Assembly: GCA_963773605.1 (NCBI GenBank) | Contig: CAVZBT010000015.1 | Span: forward strand, 1-64,000 | Direction: 5' to 3' | Origin: CAVZBT01 sp963773605 | Lineage (GTDB): Bacteria; Acidobacteriota; UBA6911 | Length of the DNA: 64,000 nucleotides | In this document: one piece after another, positions 35,900 to 45,233 of the stretch | How positions within the stretch are numbered: the stretch's first letter is position 1 | Layout: each line of letters opens with the position of its first letter | The notes under the pieces: generated by a model | What the model saw: the letters and a program-made list of their open reading frames with translations, nothing else | What the model was told of the DNA's origin: nothing | The model's database searches: none | Translations under genes and position numbers: made by a program

Positions 35900-36083
35900 C
35901 GGCCGCGCCCGGCATTCCGCCACGAGGGCTGCCTCGGGCACACAGGACTGCCCGGGTGCCACGGGAAAACGCGAACATCGGACAACTGCTGCCGCCGGCA
36001 GAGGAGCGCGCTTTCCCGTGGCACCCGGGCAGTCCTGCGTCGGCGCGAAGCGCCGGCCCTCGTGGCGGAATGCCGGGCGCGGC
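35900..36083. repeat. Large nested inverted repeat between convergent genes
   Basis: An outer perfect inverted repeat of about 28 bp pairs GGCCGCGCCCGGCATTCCGC… (35900-35929) with its complement at about 36054-36083. An inner perfect repeat of about 25 bp pairs AGGACTGCCCGGGTGCCACG… (35944-35968) with 36011-36035. The loop carries CTGCTGCCGCCGGCAG. The whole can fold into a long cruciform or act as a bidirectional terminator between the MgtC-like and APC genes. Confidence 0.85.
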
Positions 36084-36086
36084 CTG

Positions 36087-37520
36087 TCACCAGGGCCTTT
36101 GTCTTTGATCTGCGTTGATCCGCGTCCATCCGCGTCCGAATCTTCTTTTTTTCCCCAGGTGGTAAACGGGAATTCCGGCTGCAACCACGAGCACCCCGAG
36201 AAGCGCCTGTTTCGGGTTGGTTCCCGCCACCAGGATCAGCAATAACGACGCCAGCGCAAGGAAGATCACGGGGGTCACCGGATAACCGGGGACCCGCCGG
36301 TCGGGGTGTGCCCCGCTTCGCCCCGCGAACACAGAAGCGGCCGTCAGGGCAATGAACAAAACGGTTACGAAAACGAAATAGGCTACGATCTGGCCGAACC
36401 CGCCCACTGCCACCAGGAGCGCGGCCAGAAACGCCTGCAGAACGATGGCTCTCGCGGGCGTCCCGAACCTGCCGTTGACCACGGCGACGGATGCCGGGAA
36501 GACGCCGTCGCGAGCCATGGCGAAGTAGACTCTCGGGGCAGTCATCACGAGGCCGGCCATGCTGCCGAGCACCGAGATAATAACGATGCACGAGAAGATG
36601 CGCCCGCCGGACGTTCCAAAGAGGATCTCGCCTGCCTGGGCGGCGAAGGTCTCGTCTGAAGCGATGTGCCCCGAGGGAACCAGATACAGGAAGACCGCCG
36701 TAATCAGGATGTAGGCCGAGGTCACCACCGAGACCCCGAGGGTCATTGCGCGCGGGAGCGTTCGGACGGGATCGCGGATTTCACCGGCAATCTTGGTGAC
36801 GTCCCACCATCCTCCGAACGAGAAAAAGGCGGCGAGCATCCCGCCGGCCAGCGCCGCCGGCAGAGGCGCCGCACCGGGCCGCTGGCCGACCAGGGGGAGG
36901 AAATTGGCCCAGTCGCCGGAGCGCAGCCCGAGACCCCAGAGGGCGATGAACGCCAGCGACCCGAGTTTGACCAGTGTCAGCCAGCGCATCAGCGCCGCGC
37001 CCAACCGGATGCCTCCGACGTTTGCCGCGGCGAGCGCGGCGAGCGCGCCCATCGCGATCGCTTTTGTCCCGATCGGGGAGAGGGGCACGACATACCCGAC
37101 ATAGCCGGCCATCCCGATCGCCAGCGCGGCCGTGATCCCTGGATCCGTCACCAGGAAGCACATCCAGCCGTACAGAAACGCCATTCTGTTGCCGTAGGCT
37201 TCCCGCAGATAGACGTAGCCGCCGCCGGCCTCGGGAAAGCGGCCTGCCAGTTCCCCGTAGCAGAGTGCGCCACAGAGCGCCATCAGGCCCATCGCGAGCC
37301 AGACCAGCAGCAACCACAAGGGCGAGCCGATCGTCTTGATCATGCCGGCCGGGGTGAGGAATATCCCGACGGCGATCATCTCTCCGGCGACGATAGCTGT
37401 CGCCGACCCCAGCCCAAGCTGGCGGCGCAGCTCCGGGTGGGGAGATCCGTCGCCGGGACCGCCCTCCGAGAGCGCGGCGCTAGAACTGGAGACGCACCGC
37501 GAACTGGAAGGCACGCGCAC
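36087..37520 (-). CDS. Amino acid permease (APC superfamily)
   Basis: About 475 residues with 12 predicted transmembrane segments and the typical APC opening LGLGSATAIVAGEMIAVGIF followed by LTPAGM. YGELAGRFPEAGGGYVYLRE supplies the conserved Glu/Gly-rich TM3 region, and FFSFGGWWDVTKIAGEIRDP the TM6-7 loop. The start is unclear. GTG codons at 37520 and 37514 lie within the last codons of the upstream receptor gene on the same strand, an overlap of roughly 40 bp. It probably imports amino acids. Confidence 0.85.
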   Translation of the reverse strand: MRVPSSSRCVSSSSAALSEGGPGDGSPHPELRRQLGLGSATAIVAGEMIAVGIFLTPAGMIKTIGSPLWLLLVWLAMGLMALCGALCYGELAGRFPEAGGGYVYLREAYGNRMAFLYGWMCFLVTDPGITAALAIGMAGYVGYVVPLSPIGTKAIAMGALAALAAANVGGIRLGAALMRWLTLVKLGSLAFIALWGLGLRSGDWANFLPLVGQRPGAAPLPAALAGGMLAAFFSFGGWWDVTKIAGEIRDPVRTLPRAMTLGVSVVTSAYILITAVFLYLVPSGHIASDETFAAQAGEILFGTSGGRIFSCIVIISVLGSMAGLVMTAPRVYFAMARDGVFPASVAVVNGRFGTPARAIVLQAFLAALLVAVGGFGQIVAYFVFVTVLFIALTAASVFAGRSGAHPDRRVPGYPVTPVIFLALASLLLILVAGTNPKQALLGVLVVAAGIPVYHLGKKRRFGRGWTRINADQRQRPW

Positions 37521-40452
37521 CCCCGGAGCCAAACACGCCTCCTGCCGCGGTAACCGGGTGTCCAAAGCTCGACGACAGAAGATATCCCGGATCCGCGGGG
37601 TCGTTGCTGTCGCGGACGAGCGCGTTGGAGAAACCCGAATAGTTGACGTTCGACACGCCGAGGATGTTGGTCACGTTGAAGAGATTGAAAACCTCCGCGA
37701 TCGGCCTGAGGGTGGCGCGCTCGCCCAGCCGGATCGATTTCGAGACGCGCAGGTCGAAGGAACTGAAGCTGTCATTAAATCGGGCCGTTTCCCGCACGAG
37801 TGGCAAAGGCGTGCCGTTGATTCCGCCGCTCGCGTTGATGGCCTGAAGCGCCGTGTTCAACTCTGCCCCGGTCTTGAAAAGACGCCCTCCTGCATTCCGC
37901 TGCAGCACCGGAACGCGCGCGCCGGCATCCGGAAGCAGGATGTCCATCGGAACACCCGAAGCCGCCGTCCAGATGGGAGAAAGGCCCACTCCGCCCGGCA
38001 GATCCAGAACCCCGGCAAACACGAATCGATGCCGCTGGTCGTTCGGGGTGGGGCCATATTCCAGGCCGAGATTGCGGGGGTCGACCGGCCCGTTCGCAAA
38101 CGGGATCTGGTCGTCGTTGGCGTAGTTGAACGCCTTCGAGAGGGTGTAGGAGGTGCGGAACTGATAGCGGCGCCCGAAGCGCCGCTCCAGGCTCACCAGC
38201 AGGCCGTCGTATTTCGTGTTTACGCTCGACTCGAGATTGACGACGCTGTCGGGTCCGCCGACCACGGGATTGAAGACGGAGCCGATGGTGCGGCCGATGA
38301 TGAAGTGCGTACCCAGGTTGTGCAGGTAATCGACCCGCAGGGCGAAATCACGGAACAGCTCGCGCTGCAGCCCCAGGTTGAATTGCTGCACACTCGGGTT
38401 CTGAAGCCGGTTGTCGATAATGTTGATCCCCCCCGCACCGGCGCCGGGCAGGATAAACCCTGTGAACGGGTTCGACACCGTCGGCGCGAACGCCGGGAAC
38501 GTTCCTGTAGCGTGATCGAGGAAGAAGACGTTCCCCGCCCGGACCTCGATGGGCAACGAGCGCCCATCCAGCCCGCGCTCCAACGACTGGATTTCGAGGG
38601 TCACGCGGTCGTAATAGATCCCATAGCCGCCGTGCACGCTGGTGCGCCCGTCCACCGTGGACCAGTTGAACCCGAAGCGCGGTCCCCAGTTGTTTTTGTC
38701 GCGGCTGCGCCGGCCGCTCAGGAAAGGGAGGATGAGCGGATTCAATTGCCCGGTGCGGCTCAGGTTCTTTACGTCGGTGTCCAGTTCATAGCGCAACCCG
38801 ATATTCAGGGAGAGCTGCCTGTGGATGCGCCAGTCGTCCTGGACAAAGCCGCTGAGATGATTGTTGTCCGCATCGGGGAGAACGAGCGGACGATCGGGCA
38901 CGCCGCTGCGCAGCGTGACGGCAAAGAGCAGGTCGTTGTCGTCGATCCGGCCGTCCCCGTTGTGGTCGAAGGTGGGGAAGTCCTCCACGAACTCGATCCT
39001 GCCTGACTGGAAAACGCCCAGGTAGAAGTCGGCGTCGATGCGCTGAACCTCCCCGCCAAATCTCAGCGTGTGGGCACCGCGGACGAGCGTGAAGCTATCA
39101 CCGAACTGGAGCCGGTTCTGGCGCGTCTGCTGCGGGATCCGGAACGAAGTGCCGTCCTGCAGGCTCGGGAACGTGAGCTGCGGCCCCGGCGCGACCGGAT
39201 CCGTCCGGTTGATGAAATTGTTGACGCTGAAGTTGAGCGTGTTGACCGCCCGGCCGGAGACGACGCTGGTCCAGTTCGCCAGGAACGACTGGTGGCGGTT
39301 CCGCCCGGCCTGCCGTTCGGACGCAGAGCCGATTGAGCGGATGAGGGTGCTGGCCGCCACGTCGTCCTCGCGCTGCAGCGAGTAACGCAGGCTGATCTGA
39401 TCCCTGGAATTGGCCTTTACGTCCCCGCGCACCGTGCCCAGCAGGTCGTTCAGGGGAGCCTGCGCGAACTCGCGCCGGATGGTGCGGCTCTCCGGGTCAC
39501 GCCTTCCGACGAGCATGGCGCCATCCTGGTTGCGGTACTCGAACGAGCCGAACCACCAGGCGCGGTCCCGCACCACCGGGCCGCCGACTGCCGCCGAATA
39601 CTGCTCACGATCGAACGGAGGCGCGGGGTTGGCGCGGTCGAACGTCGCGGGGAGCCCCTGCAGGCGATGGTCGCGCAGGTAGAAAGAAGTGGATCCGTGC
39701 AGGCTGTTGCTGCCGGACTTGGTGACCACATTGACGACCGACGAGCCGGATCTGCCGGTCTCCGCCGAGAAGCGGCCGGTGGCGATCTGAAACTCCTGAA
39801 CCGCATCCTGCGAGATGTTCTGCAACGGCCCACCCACGACGTCGTCGTTGTCGTCGGCTCCGTCTATCGTGACGCTGCCGCCCCGGCCGAGTTGGCCGGC
39901 CGAGGATATGAGGACGGTGTTGGTCTTGGTGGGATCGAAGTTCGGCGCCGGTGAATTCCCCGGCACGAGCAGCGCAAGCTCGAGAAAGTTCCGGCCGTTC
40001 AGCGGCATGCTTTCGATGGTTCGGGCCGTCACCACCCCGTCGACCGCAGAGGAGGTCGTGTTGACCAGGGGAGCCTGCTCCCGCTCGACCAGCACGACCG
40101 TCTGCTCGGCGTCGCCGATGGACAGTGCAATGTCCATGGTCGAGGCCTGCCCCACATGCAGCCCCACCGAAGGATAGACCTTCCGGGCGAAGCCCTTCAT
40201 CGTGGCCTGGACTTCGTATTCTCCCGGAGCCAGATTGGAGATGACATACAGTCCCGCCTCGTTGGTCGTTGCCGCACGGCGAATCGAGGTCGCTTTCAGG
40301 GTTGCGCTGACCACGGCCCCGGGGATGACGTTGCCCTGCGGATCGATGACGCGGCCACCCAGGGAGGCGGTCTGCTGAGCGCAGAGACCGATCGGAAAGC
40401 CCAAGGCCAGGAGGACACAGATCGCCACAGCAGGAATAGTCGTTCCTTTCAT
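37480..40452 (-). CDS. Oar-type TonB-dependent receptor with carboxypeptidase-regulatory domain
   Basis: About 990 residues. A signal peptide (MKGTTIPAVAICVLLALGFP) is followed by a Cna-B/carboxypeptidase-regulatory beta-sandwich (SLGGRVIDPQGNVIPGAVVS…NEAGLYVISNLAPGEYEVQ). The plug domain has RTIESMPLNGRNFLELALLV and GGSVTIDGADDNDDVVGGPL. The 22-strand barrel runs to FQFAVRLQF, a typical aromatic C-terminal strand. The start at 40452 has GAGGAG upstream. This type is abundant in Acidobacteriota and probably imports oligosaccharides or peptides. A mannonate dehydratase gene is divergent from it. Confidence 0.93.
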   Translation of the reverse strand: MKGTTIPAVAICVLLALGFPIGLCAQQTASLGGRVIDPQGNVIPGAVVSATLKATSIRRAATTNEAGLYVISNLAPGEYEVQATMKGFARKVYPSVGLHVGQASTMDIALSIGDAEQTVVLVEREQAPLVNTTSSAVDGVVTARTIESMPLNGRNFLELALLVPGNSPAPNFDPTKTNTVLISSAGQLGRGGSVTIDGADDNDDVVGGPLQNISQDAVQEFQIATGRFSAETGRSGSSVVNVVTKSGSNSLHGSTSFYLRDHRLQGLPATFDRANPAPPFDREQYSAAVGGPVVRDRAWWFGSFEYRNQDGAMLVGRRDPESRTIRREFAQAPLNDLLGTVRGDVKANSRDQISLRYSLQREDDVAASTLIRSIGSASERQAGRNRHQSFLANWTSVVSGRAVNTLNFSVNNFINRTDPVAPGPQLTFPSLQDGTSFRIPQQTRQNRLQFGDSFTLVRGAHTLRFGGEVQRIDADFYLGVFQSGRIEFVEDFPTFDHNGDGRIDDNDLLFAVTLRSGVPDRPLVLPDADNNHLSGFVQDDWRIHRQLSLNIGLRYELDTDVKNLSRTGQLNPLILPFLSGRRSRDKNNWGPRFGFNWSTVDGRTSVHGGYGIYYDRVTLEIQSLERGLDGRSLPIEVRAGNVFFLDHATGTFPAFAPTVSNPFTGFILPGAGAGGINIIDNRLQNPSVQQFNLGLQRELFRDFALRVDYLHNLGTHFIIGRTIGSVFNPVVGGPDSVVNLESSVNTKYDGLLVSLERRFGRRYQFRTSYTLSKAFNYANDDQIPFANGPVDPRNLGLEYGPTPNDQRHRFVFAGVLDLPGGVGLSPIWTAASGVPMDILLPDAGARVPVLQRNAGGRLFKTGAELNTALQAINASGGINGTPLPLVRETARFNDSFSSFDLRVSKSIRLGERATLRPIAEVFNLFNVTNILGVSNVNYSGFSNALVRDSNDPADPGYLLSSSFGHPVTAAGGVFGSGGARAFQFAVRLQF

Positions 40453-40694
40453 AGTCAAGCTTCTCCTCGATGGATTCCCGCTACTTGCCCTAACACCCGT
40501 CCGTCTTGTAAAAAATTCTAGCACACGGCGTGGTTTGTCCAAGAACCACTTGAAGCCTCGGGAACCTTGAAGATGTTGCGGCTTGCGGTGCTCGCGGGTA
40601 TTGTGGGGACGAAACACGGGAAGTTCTTGAATTGCATTTCTCCGTTTTTTCCCGTGTCTTCCGTGGCTGGGTTTTGTTTTTGGGAGGATTCTCT

Positions 40695-41789
40695 ATGCGG
40701 ATATCCAGGAGAGAGCTGATGGAAGTGGCCGCCATGGCGGCGGTAGCCAAGTCCTCCGGGGCGGCGCAACTGCCGGCGGATGAGAAGGGCATTCCCAAGA
40801 TCTGCCTGGAGGCCGGGATGGGGGGCCAGGTGCCGGCCGGGAGCACCGACGAAGCCGTCGCCCGCAGGATCAGGCAGCTCGGCGTCGAGCACGTCCTGTC
40901 CGGCGGCGGGCCGATCCCCTGGGACGCGACCCAGCTCAAGGAGCGGATCGACCGCCTGAAGGCCAACGGGCTCACGCTGGGCAACCTCATGATCTCCGGG
41001 TTCAACAACGCCATTTACGCCAGGCCGGGGCGCGACGAGGAAATCGACAAGGTCGTCCAGTCGATCCGCGCGGCCGGGAAGGCGGGACTCCCCGTCGTCG
41101 AATACAACTGGTACGCGCACCGGGCGATGGAAGGCTATTTCGAGGAAACCGGGCGGGCCGGCGCCGGTTGGACCGGGTTCGATTACGAACGGATGAAAGG
41201 CCTCCCGCCCCTTGAACAGGAGGGCGCTCACACCGCCGAGGAAATGTGGGCGAACGTCGCGTATTTCCTGAAAGCGATCGTGCCGGTGGCCGAGCAGGCC
41301 GGCGTCCGGCTGGCCCTGCACCCGAACGACCCCCCGGCGCCGCTCAGCCGCGGGTCCTACCAGATCATGGGCACGGTCGACGGGTGGAAGCGGCTTGTGG
41401 ACATCGTAAAGAGCCCCGCCAACGGCATCACCTACGACTGCGGGGTGGTGCGCGAAATGGGGCAGGACCCGGTCGCCGTGTGCCGGTACTTCGGCGAGCG
41501 CGACTGCATCAACCACGCGCACTTCCGCAACGTCAAGCTGGTGAAGCCGTACGAGCGCTACACCGAGGTGTTCATCGACGAGGGCGACGTCAACATGTTC
41601 GCGGTGATGAAGGAACTGGTGCGGCAGCGCTACCCGCGCCTAATCTACCCGGAGCACGCGCGCGGCCTCGACTACGACCGCGAGTACCCACGGTTCCGCC
41701 CGCAGTACCCCGGGGGAGGCGGCTACGCCGGCTACGCCTTCAACGTCGCCTACACCCGCGCCATGCTCCACGCCGCGCTCGGCGGCTAG
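40695..41789 (+). CDS. uxuA: Mannonate dehydratase-like protein with Tat-type signal
   Basis: A 364-residue TIM-barrel enzyme. The N-terminus MRISRRELMEVAAMAAVAKS has a twin-arginine motif (SRREL) and a short hydrophobic stretch, suggesting export or membrane association, unlike the cytoplasmic E. coli UxuA. Conserved parts include PVVEYNWYAHRAMEGYFEET, RLALHPNDPPAPLSRG, GITYDCGVVREMGQDP and YPEHARGLDYD. The reaction is D-mannonate to 2-keto-3-deoxygluconate. GGGAGGA precedes the start. Confidence 0.88.
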   Translation: MRISRRELMEVAAMAAVAKSSGAAQLPADEKGIPKICLEAGMGGQVPAGSTDEAVARRIRQLGVEHVLSGGGPIPWDATQLKERIDRLKANGLTLGNLMISGFNNAIYARPGRDEEIDKVVQSIRAAGKAGLPVVEYNWYAHRAMEGYFEETGRAGAGWTGFDYERMKGLPPLEQEGAHTAEEMWANVAYFLKAIVPVAEQAGVRLALHPNDPPAPLSRGSYQIMGTVDGWKRLVDIVKSPANGITYDCGVVREMGQDPVAVCRYFGERDCINHAHFRNVKLVKPYERYTEVFIDEGDVNMFAVMKELVRQRYPRLIYPEHARGLDYDREYPRFRPQYPGGGGYAGYAFNVAYTRAMLHAALGG

Positions 41790-42290
41790 AAGGGGAACGC
41801 ACCCGAATTCTTATTTAGCATCTATAGTTTACAGGGAAAATGGGGTTCAAAATTGGCCTTATTTGCGATTTTCGGCCGTGTTTTTGGAGCTTAACCCGAC
41901 TCTTGCCGCTTTGTGAAGCACGTGCAAGTCGGTGAACTTCCGCCGCACGAGGATGCCATGTCGGGTTTGCAGCCGGCTCTTGCCCTGCCAGTCCCGATGC
42001 AGGCGCCATTCGCTTCCCGGTCTTATCCGCCGATAGATGGGAGTGCACTCGCGAGGACGTGGATCATCGTGCGCCGCCGACTGCGCCGGCCCGCACTACA
42101 CGTCTGTCCGTGGTACGGTGTTCTCGACAATGCTCCAATACCGGTGTCCCTTGCCATCCTTACTTAGTTGCGCCGGGTCATGCGAAGAAACATGTGGCTA
42201 TCGTCTGTAGCCGCCAACCAGCCGCAAGGGAGTAGGTTTTCACTATAAGCGGTTTCGAGATCACGCCCGTCTATATGCTAAACGTGCGAA

Positions 42291-42358
42291 AACCGACGAA
42301 AAATGCGGTCGGTTCTCAAAATCGAGTTAAGCACTCTACCCTCGTTGGGAGGGTGCTT
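42291..42358 (+). other. Two adjacent RNA hairpins in a 759-bp gap
   Basis: AACCGAC (42291-42297) pairs perfectly with GTCGGTT (42308-42314). An imperfect hairpin AAGCAC…GTGCTT (42329-42358) follows, then a T-rich tract. The gap 41790-42548 has no credible protein gene. The hairpins precede the gene at 42549 and could be a leader element or the end of a small RNA. Confidence 0.3.
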
Positions 42359-42548
42359 ATTGCAATTTTTGGGGCCCAAGAATCGCGAATAAATCCTCTT
42401 TACCAGGGTCGGGATAGAGCTAAACATTGCATATAATGAGTTTGCTGTGGTCCGTCCCCTTTGCTCTTCCGGCTGGCACAGTGTTGCTATAGCATTTTGG
42501 ACCAGCGGAACTCGGGTTTGTTTCACTTCACTATCAGGGAGGAGGTCT

Positions 42549-45140
42549 ATGCGATCAGCACGGATTCAGCTGCTATTCCTGTCAATTCTGGCATGCGCGG
42601 CGGTGGCCAGGGCGGAAGACTACTACCTTCCGCAGGTGGCCAACGGCAGTTTCGGCGGGGGCAGTTTCCGTACGACTTTCGTTTTCTTCAACACCAACGA
42701 CACGGCGGTCACGGTCAGGCTTGAGCTGACCAACGACCAGGGCGCTGCTCTCAACCTGACGATCCCTGGCCTCGGCACCAGCGACGAATTCGCGATTACC
42801 CTGCAGCCGGGAGCCACCAGGATCGTGCAGACCGATGGGGCCGGCAGCCTGGTGGCGGGCGCGGCACACGTGAGCACAAGCGCGGATATCGGCGTCTCTG
42901 CGGTTTTCACGGTGTCGACCCCTACCGGCAGTTTTCAGACCGAGGCCGGCGTGGGGAACTCCGAGGGCCTGACGGACTTCGTCATCCCGGTCGACGTAAC
43001 CGGGTCGTTCAACACGGGAGTGGCGCTCTACGACATCGGGGGTGCGGGGGCCACCGTGACCCTCAGGCTGATCAACGCCTCCGGCGCCGAGGTCGGCCAG
43101 GCGCCACTGAACCTCCCCGCCAATGGGCACACGGCCCAATTTGTGACCCAGCTGTTTGCAGGAACAAGCAACTTTCGGGGAACCCTGAGGGTCACCAGTT
43201 CGGCCCCGATCGGAGCCGTGGGGCTGAGGCAGAACGATCCGCCCCTGTCCTACACGTCGCTTCCGGCGGTTTCGCGCTCCTCCGGGAGTACGGTCTTCAA
43301 CCTGCCGCAGGTGGCGAACGGGTCCTTCGGCGACGGGAGCTTCAAAACCAGCTTTCTCCTGTTCAACATTTCCGGTTCGGTCGCGAACGTCACGCTCGCA
43401 CTGACGAAGGACGACGGCACGCCGTTCCCCGTCACCATAGCGGGCCAGGGGACCAACAGCACGTTTAACCTTCAGCTCGCGCCCGGAGCATCGAGCTTCC
43501 TGCAGACGGATGGCACCGGAAGCCTGGCGGCCGGGGCGGCTCGGATCACCTCAAACGTCCCCCTGGGCGCGGCAGCCATCTTCACCGTGCTCAACCCGCA
43601 AGGCGGGTTCCAGACCGAGGCGGGCGTCGGGGACTCCGCCGCCCTGACCGAACTGACCCTGCCGGTCGACGTCACCGGTTCCTTTGACACCGGGATCGCG
43701 TTCTACGTCCCCGGCAGCGTCCCGGTCACCCTGAACATGAAGCTCCTCGATGTCAACGGCGGCGTCGCGGCGACGGCGCAGCCTCTGATCCTGCAGCCCA
43801 AGAGCCACACCGCGAAGTTCGTGACTCAGCTGTTTCCCGGGACCAGCAACTTCCAGGGTTCGGTCTCGATCTCGGCGACGGGAGGAGTCGCTGCCCTGAC
43901 CCTGCGGCAGCACTCCGCGCCCCTTTCCTACACGACCCTGCCGGTCGCATCCGGAGCCGCCACCGGCGTCGAGCCGCAGGCCGGGCCCCTGCTGACCCAG
44001 AAACGGACCGGGATCGGTGCCACGAGCGACTCCACGCTCGACCAGACCCTGCCCGGCGGCTTCAAGCTCACCGGGACCATAACCGGGGTGACGATCGCCG
44101 AGCAGGTCGTGGCGAAGTCGGGCTCGAGCCTGTACCAGGGGCAGGTCAACGCGCTGACTCACAATTACCTGGTGGTCGTGCCGGCGGGCACCTACCAGCT
44201 CACCGTCTGCTGCGCCCAGGCCGGAGCCGCCCCGGGCAGCTCGATCGTGTACACCTACACCGATCCGGGAAGCGTCCCGGTATCCGCGGATACGCAGCAC
44301 AACATCACGGTGCCTCCCCTTGCCGTATTCGACATCTCCGGCCGGGTGACCGGGCTTCCGGCCGTGCTGCCGACAGCCCAGCTCTTTGCGGCCTTCACCT
44401 CGACCGACAAGAGTGTGGAGGGGAACTTCCCCCTTGCGGCGGACGGGAGTTACCAGGGTCAACTGCCGAACGGCAGCTATGTCGCAAGCGTGCAGATCCT
44501 GGCCTTCGGCGGCGGGGGCTTCCAGAGCACTTCGATCTACAACGTCGGGGCGGCTACCGTCAACAGCGCGCCCGTGACGGCCAATTTCACCGCACCCGCG
44601 ACGGCCCGCCTTTCCGGGAGCGTCAAGGTCGCCGGAACTCCCGTCCTCACCCAGGGAGCGCTCTTCTTCGCGGAGGATAGATCCGCGGGTATTCCGCAGC
44701 CGACCGACTGCGTCTTCCCGCCCGTCAGCAGCAGCTCGTCGCTCGATGCCAGCGGCGGCTACGACACCCGCCTCGTCACCAACCGCGCGCACGGTATCGG
44801 CGTGAGTGTGCCCGTGTTCAAGGGCGCCACGACCGCGGTCGCCGGGTCGGCGAGCTATCCCGCACTCACCCGCGACCTGACCCTCGGTGCGGACGCCGTT
44901 TCCGATTTCAACCTGCCCGCCTTCCCGGCCCAGGTGCGGATCACCGGCAAGGTGACCGACAGCACCGGGAAGGGAGTGAAGAACGTGAGCGTCTCGGCTT
45001 TCTCCAAGGAGCTTTCCGGTGCAGCCGATCTGGGCTACGCGGGACTGGCACAGACGGACGCCGGCGGGAATTACGAGCTGATCCTGCTCAGCGGGGTCAA
45101 CTACGAAATTCAATTCATTCCGCCGACCCCGGAGCCGTAG
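42549..45140 (+). CDS. Secreted protein with tandem duplicated beta-rich domain and C-terminal carboxypeptidase-regulatory-like domains
   Basis: An 863-residue protein with a signal peptide (IQLLFLSILACAAVARAED). Two copies of a roughly 224-residue domain follow: LPQVANGSFGGGSFRTTFVF near residue 27 and LPQVANGSFGDGSFKTSFLL near 251. Each contains the blocks QTEAGVGxSxxLT and PVDVTGSF(N/D)TG(V/I)A. The C-terminal third has carboxypeptidase-regulatory-like sandwiches (VRITGKVTDSTGKGVKNVSV). GGAGGAGG precedes the ATG. It is probably an adhesin-like or structural surface protein; I do not recognise a named family for the duplicated unit. Confidence 0.8.
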   Translation: MRSARIQLLFLSILACAAVARAEDYYLPQVANGSFGGGSFRTTFVFFNTNDTAVTVRLELTNDQGAALNLTIPGLGTSDEFAITLQPGATRIVQTDGAGSLVAGAAHVSTSADIGVSAVFTVSTPTGSFQTEAGVGNSEGLTDFVIPVDVTGSFNTGVALYDIGGAGATVTLRLINASGAEVGQAPLNLPANGHTAQFVTQLFAGTSNFRGTLRVTSSAPIGAVGLRQNDPPLSYTSLPAVSRSSGSTVFNLPQVANGSFGDGSFKTSFLLFNISGSVANVTLALTKDDGTPFPVTIAGQGTNSTFNLQLAPGASSFLQTDGTGSLAAGAARITSNVPLGAAAIFTVLNPQGGFQTEAGVGDSAALTELTLPVDVTGSFDTGIAFYVPGSVPVTLNMKLLDVNGGVAATAQPLILQPKSHTAKFVTQLFPGTSNFQGSVSISATGGVAALTLRQHSAPLSYTTLPVASGAATGVEPQAGPLLTQKRTGIGATSDSTLDQTLPGGFKLTGTITGVTIAEQVVAKSGSSLYQGQVNALTHNYLVVVPAGTYQLTVCCAQAGAAPGSSIVYTYTDPGSVPVSADTQHNITVPPLAVFDISGRVTGLPAVLPTAQLFAAFTSTDKSVEGNFPLAADGSYQGQLPNGSYVASVQILAFGGGGFQSTSIYNVGAATVNSAPVTANFTAPATARLSGSVKVAGTPVLTQGALFFAEDRSAGIPQPTDCVFPPVSSSSSLDASGGYDTRLVTNRAHGIGVSVPVFKGATTAVAGSASYPALTRDLTLGADAVSDFNLPAFPAQVRITGKVTDSTGKGVKNVSVSAFSKELSGAADLGYAGLAQTDAGGNYELILLSGVNYEIQFIPPTPEP

Positions 45141-45233
45141 AGCAGCTAGGGCGCGGCGGAAGGGGCGGGCGTCGGCCCGCCCCGCCCCCAACATGCTGCA
45201 GCAGAGATGTTCCAGCGAGATCCACAGGATGAG

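Noticed and set aside
37336..39006. A 556-residue frame on the plus strand
   Set aside because: Antisense shadow of the TonB receptor and permease genes, with no recognisable motif.
42278..42526. 82-residue minus-strand frame in the 41.8-42.5 kb gap
   Set aside because: No ribosome-binding site or family resemblance, and it covers hairpin-forming sequence.
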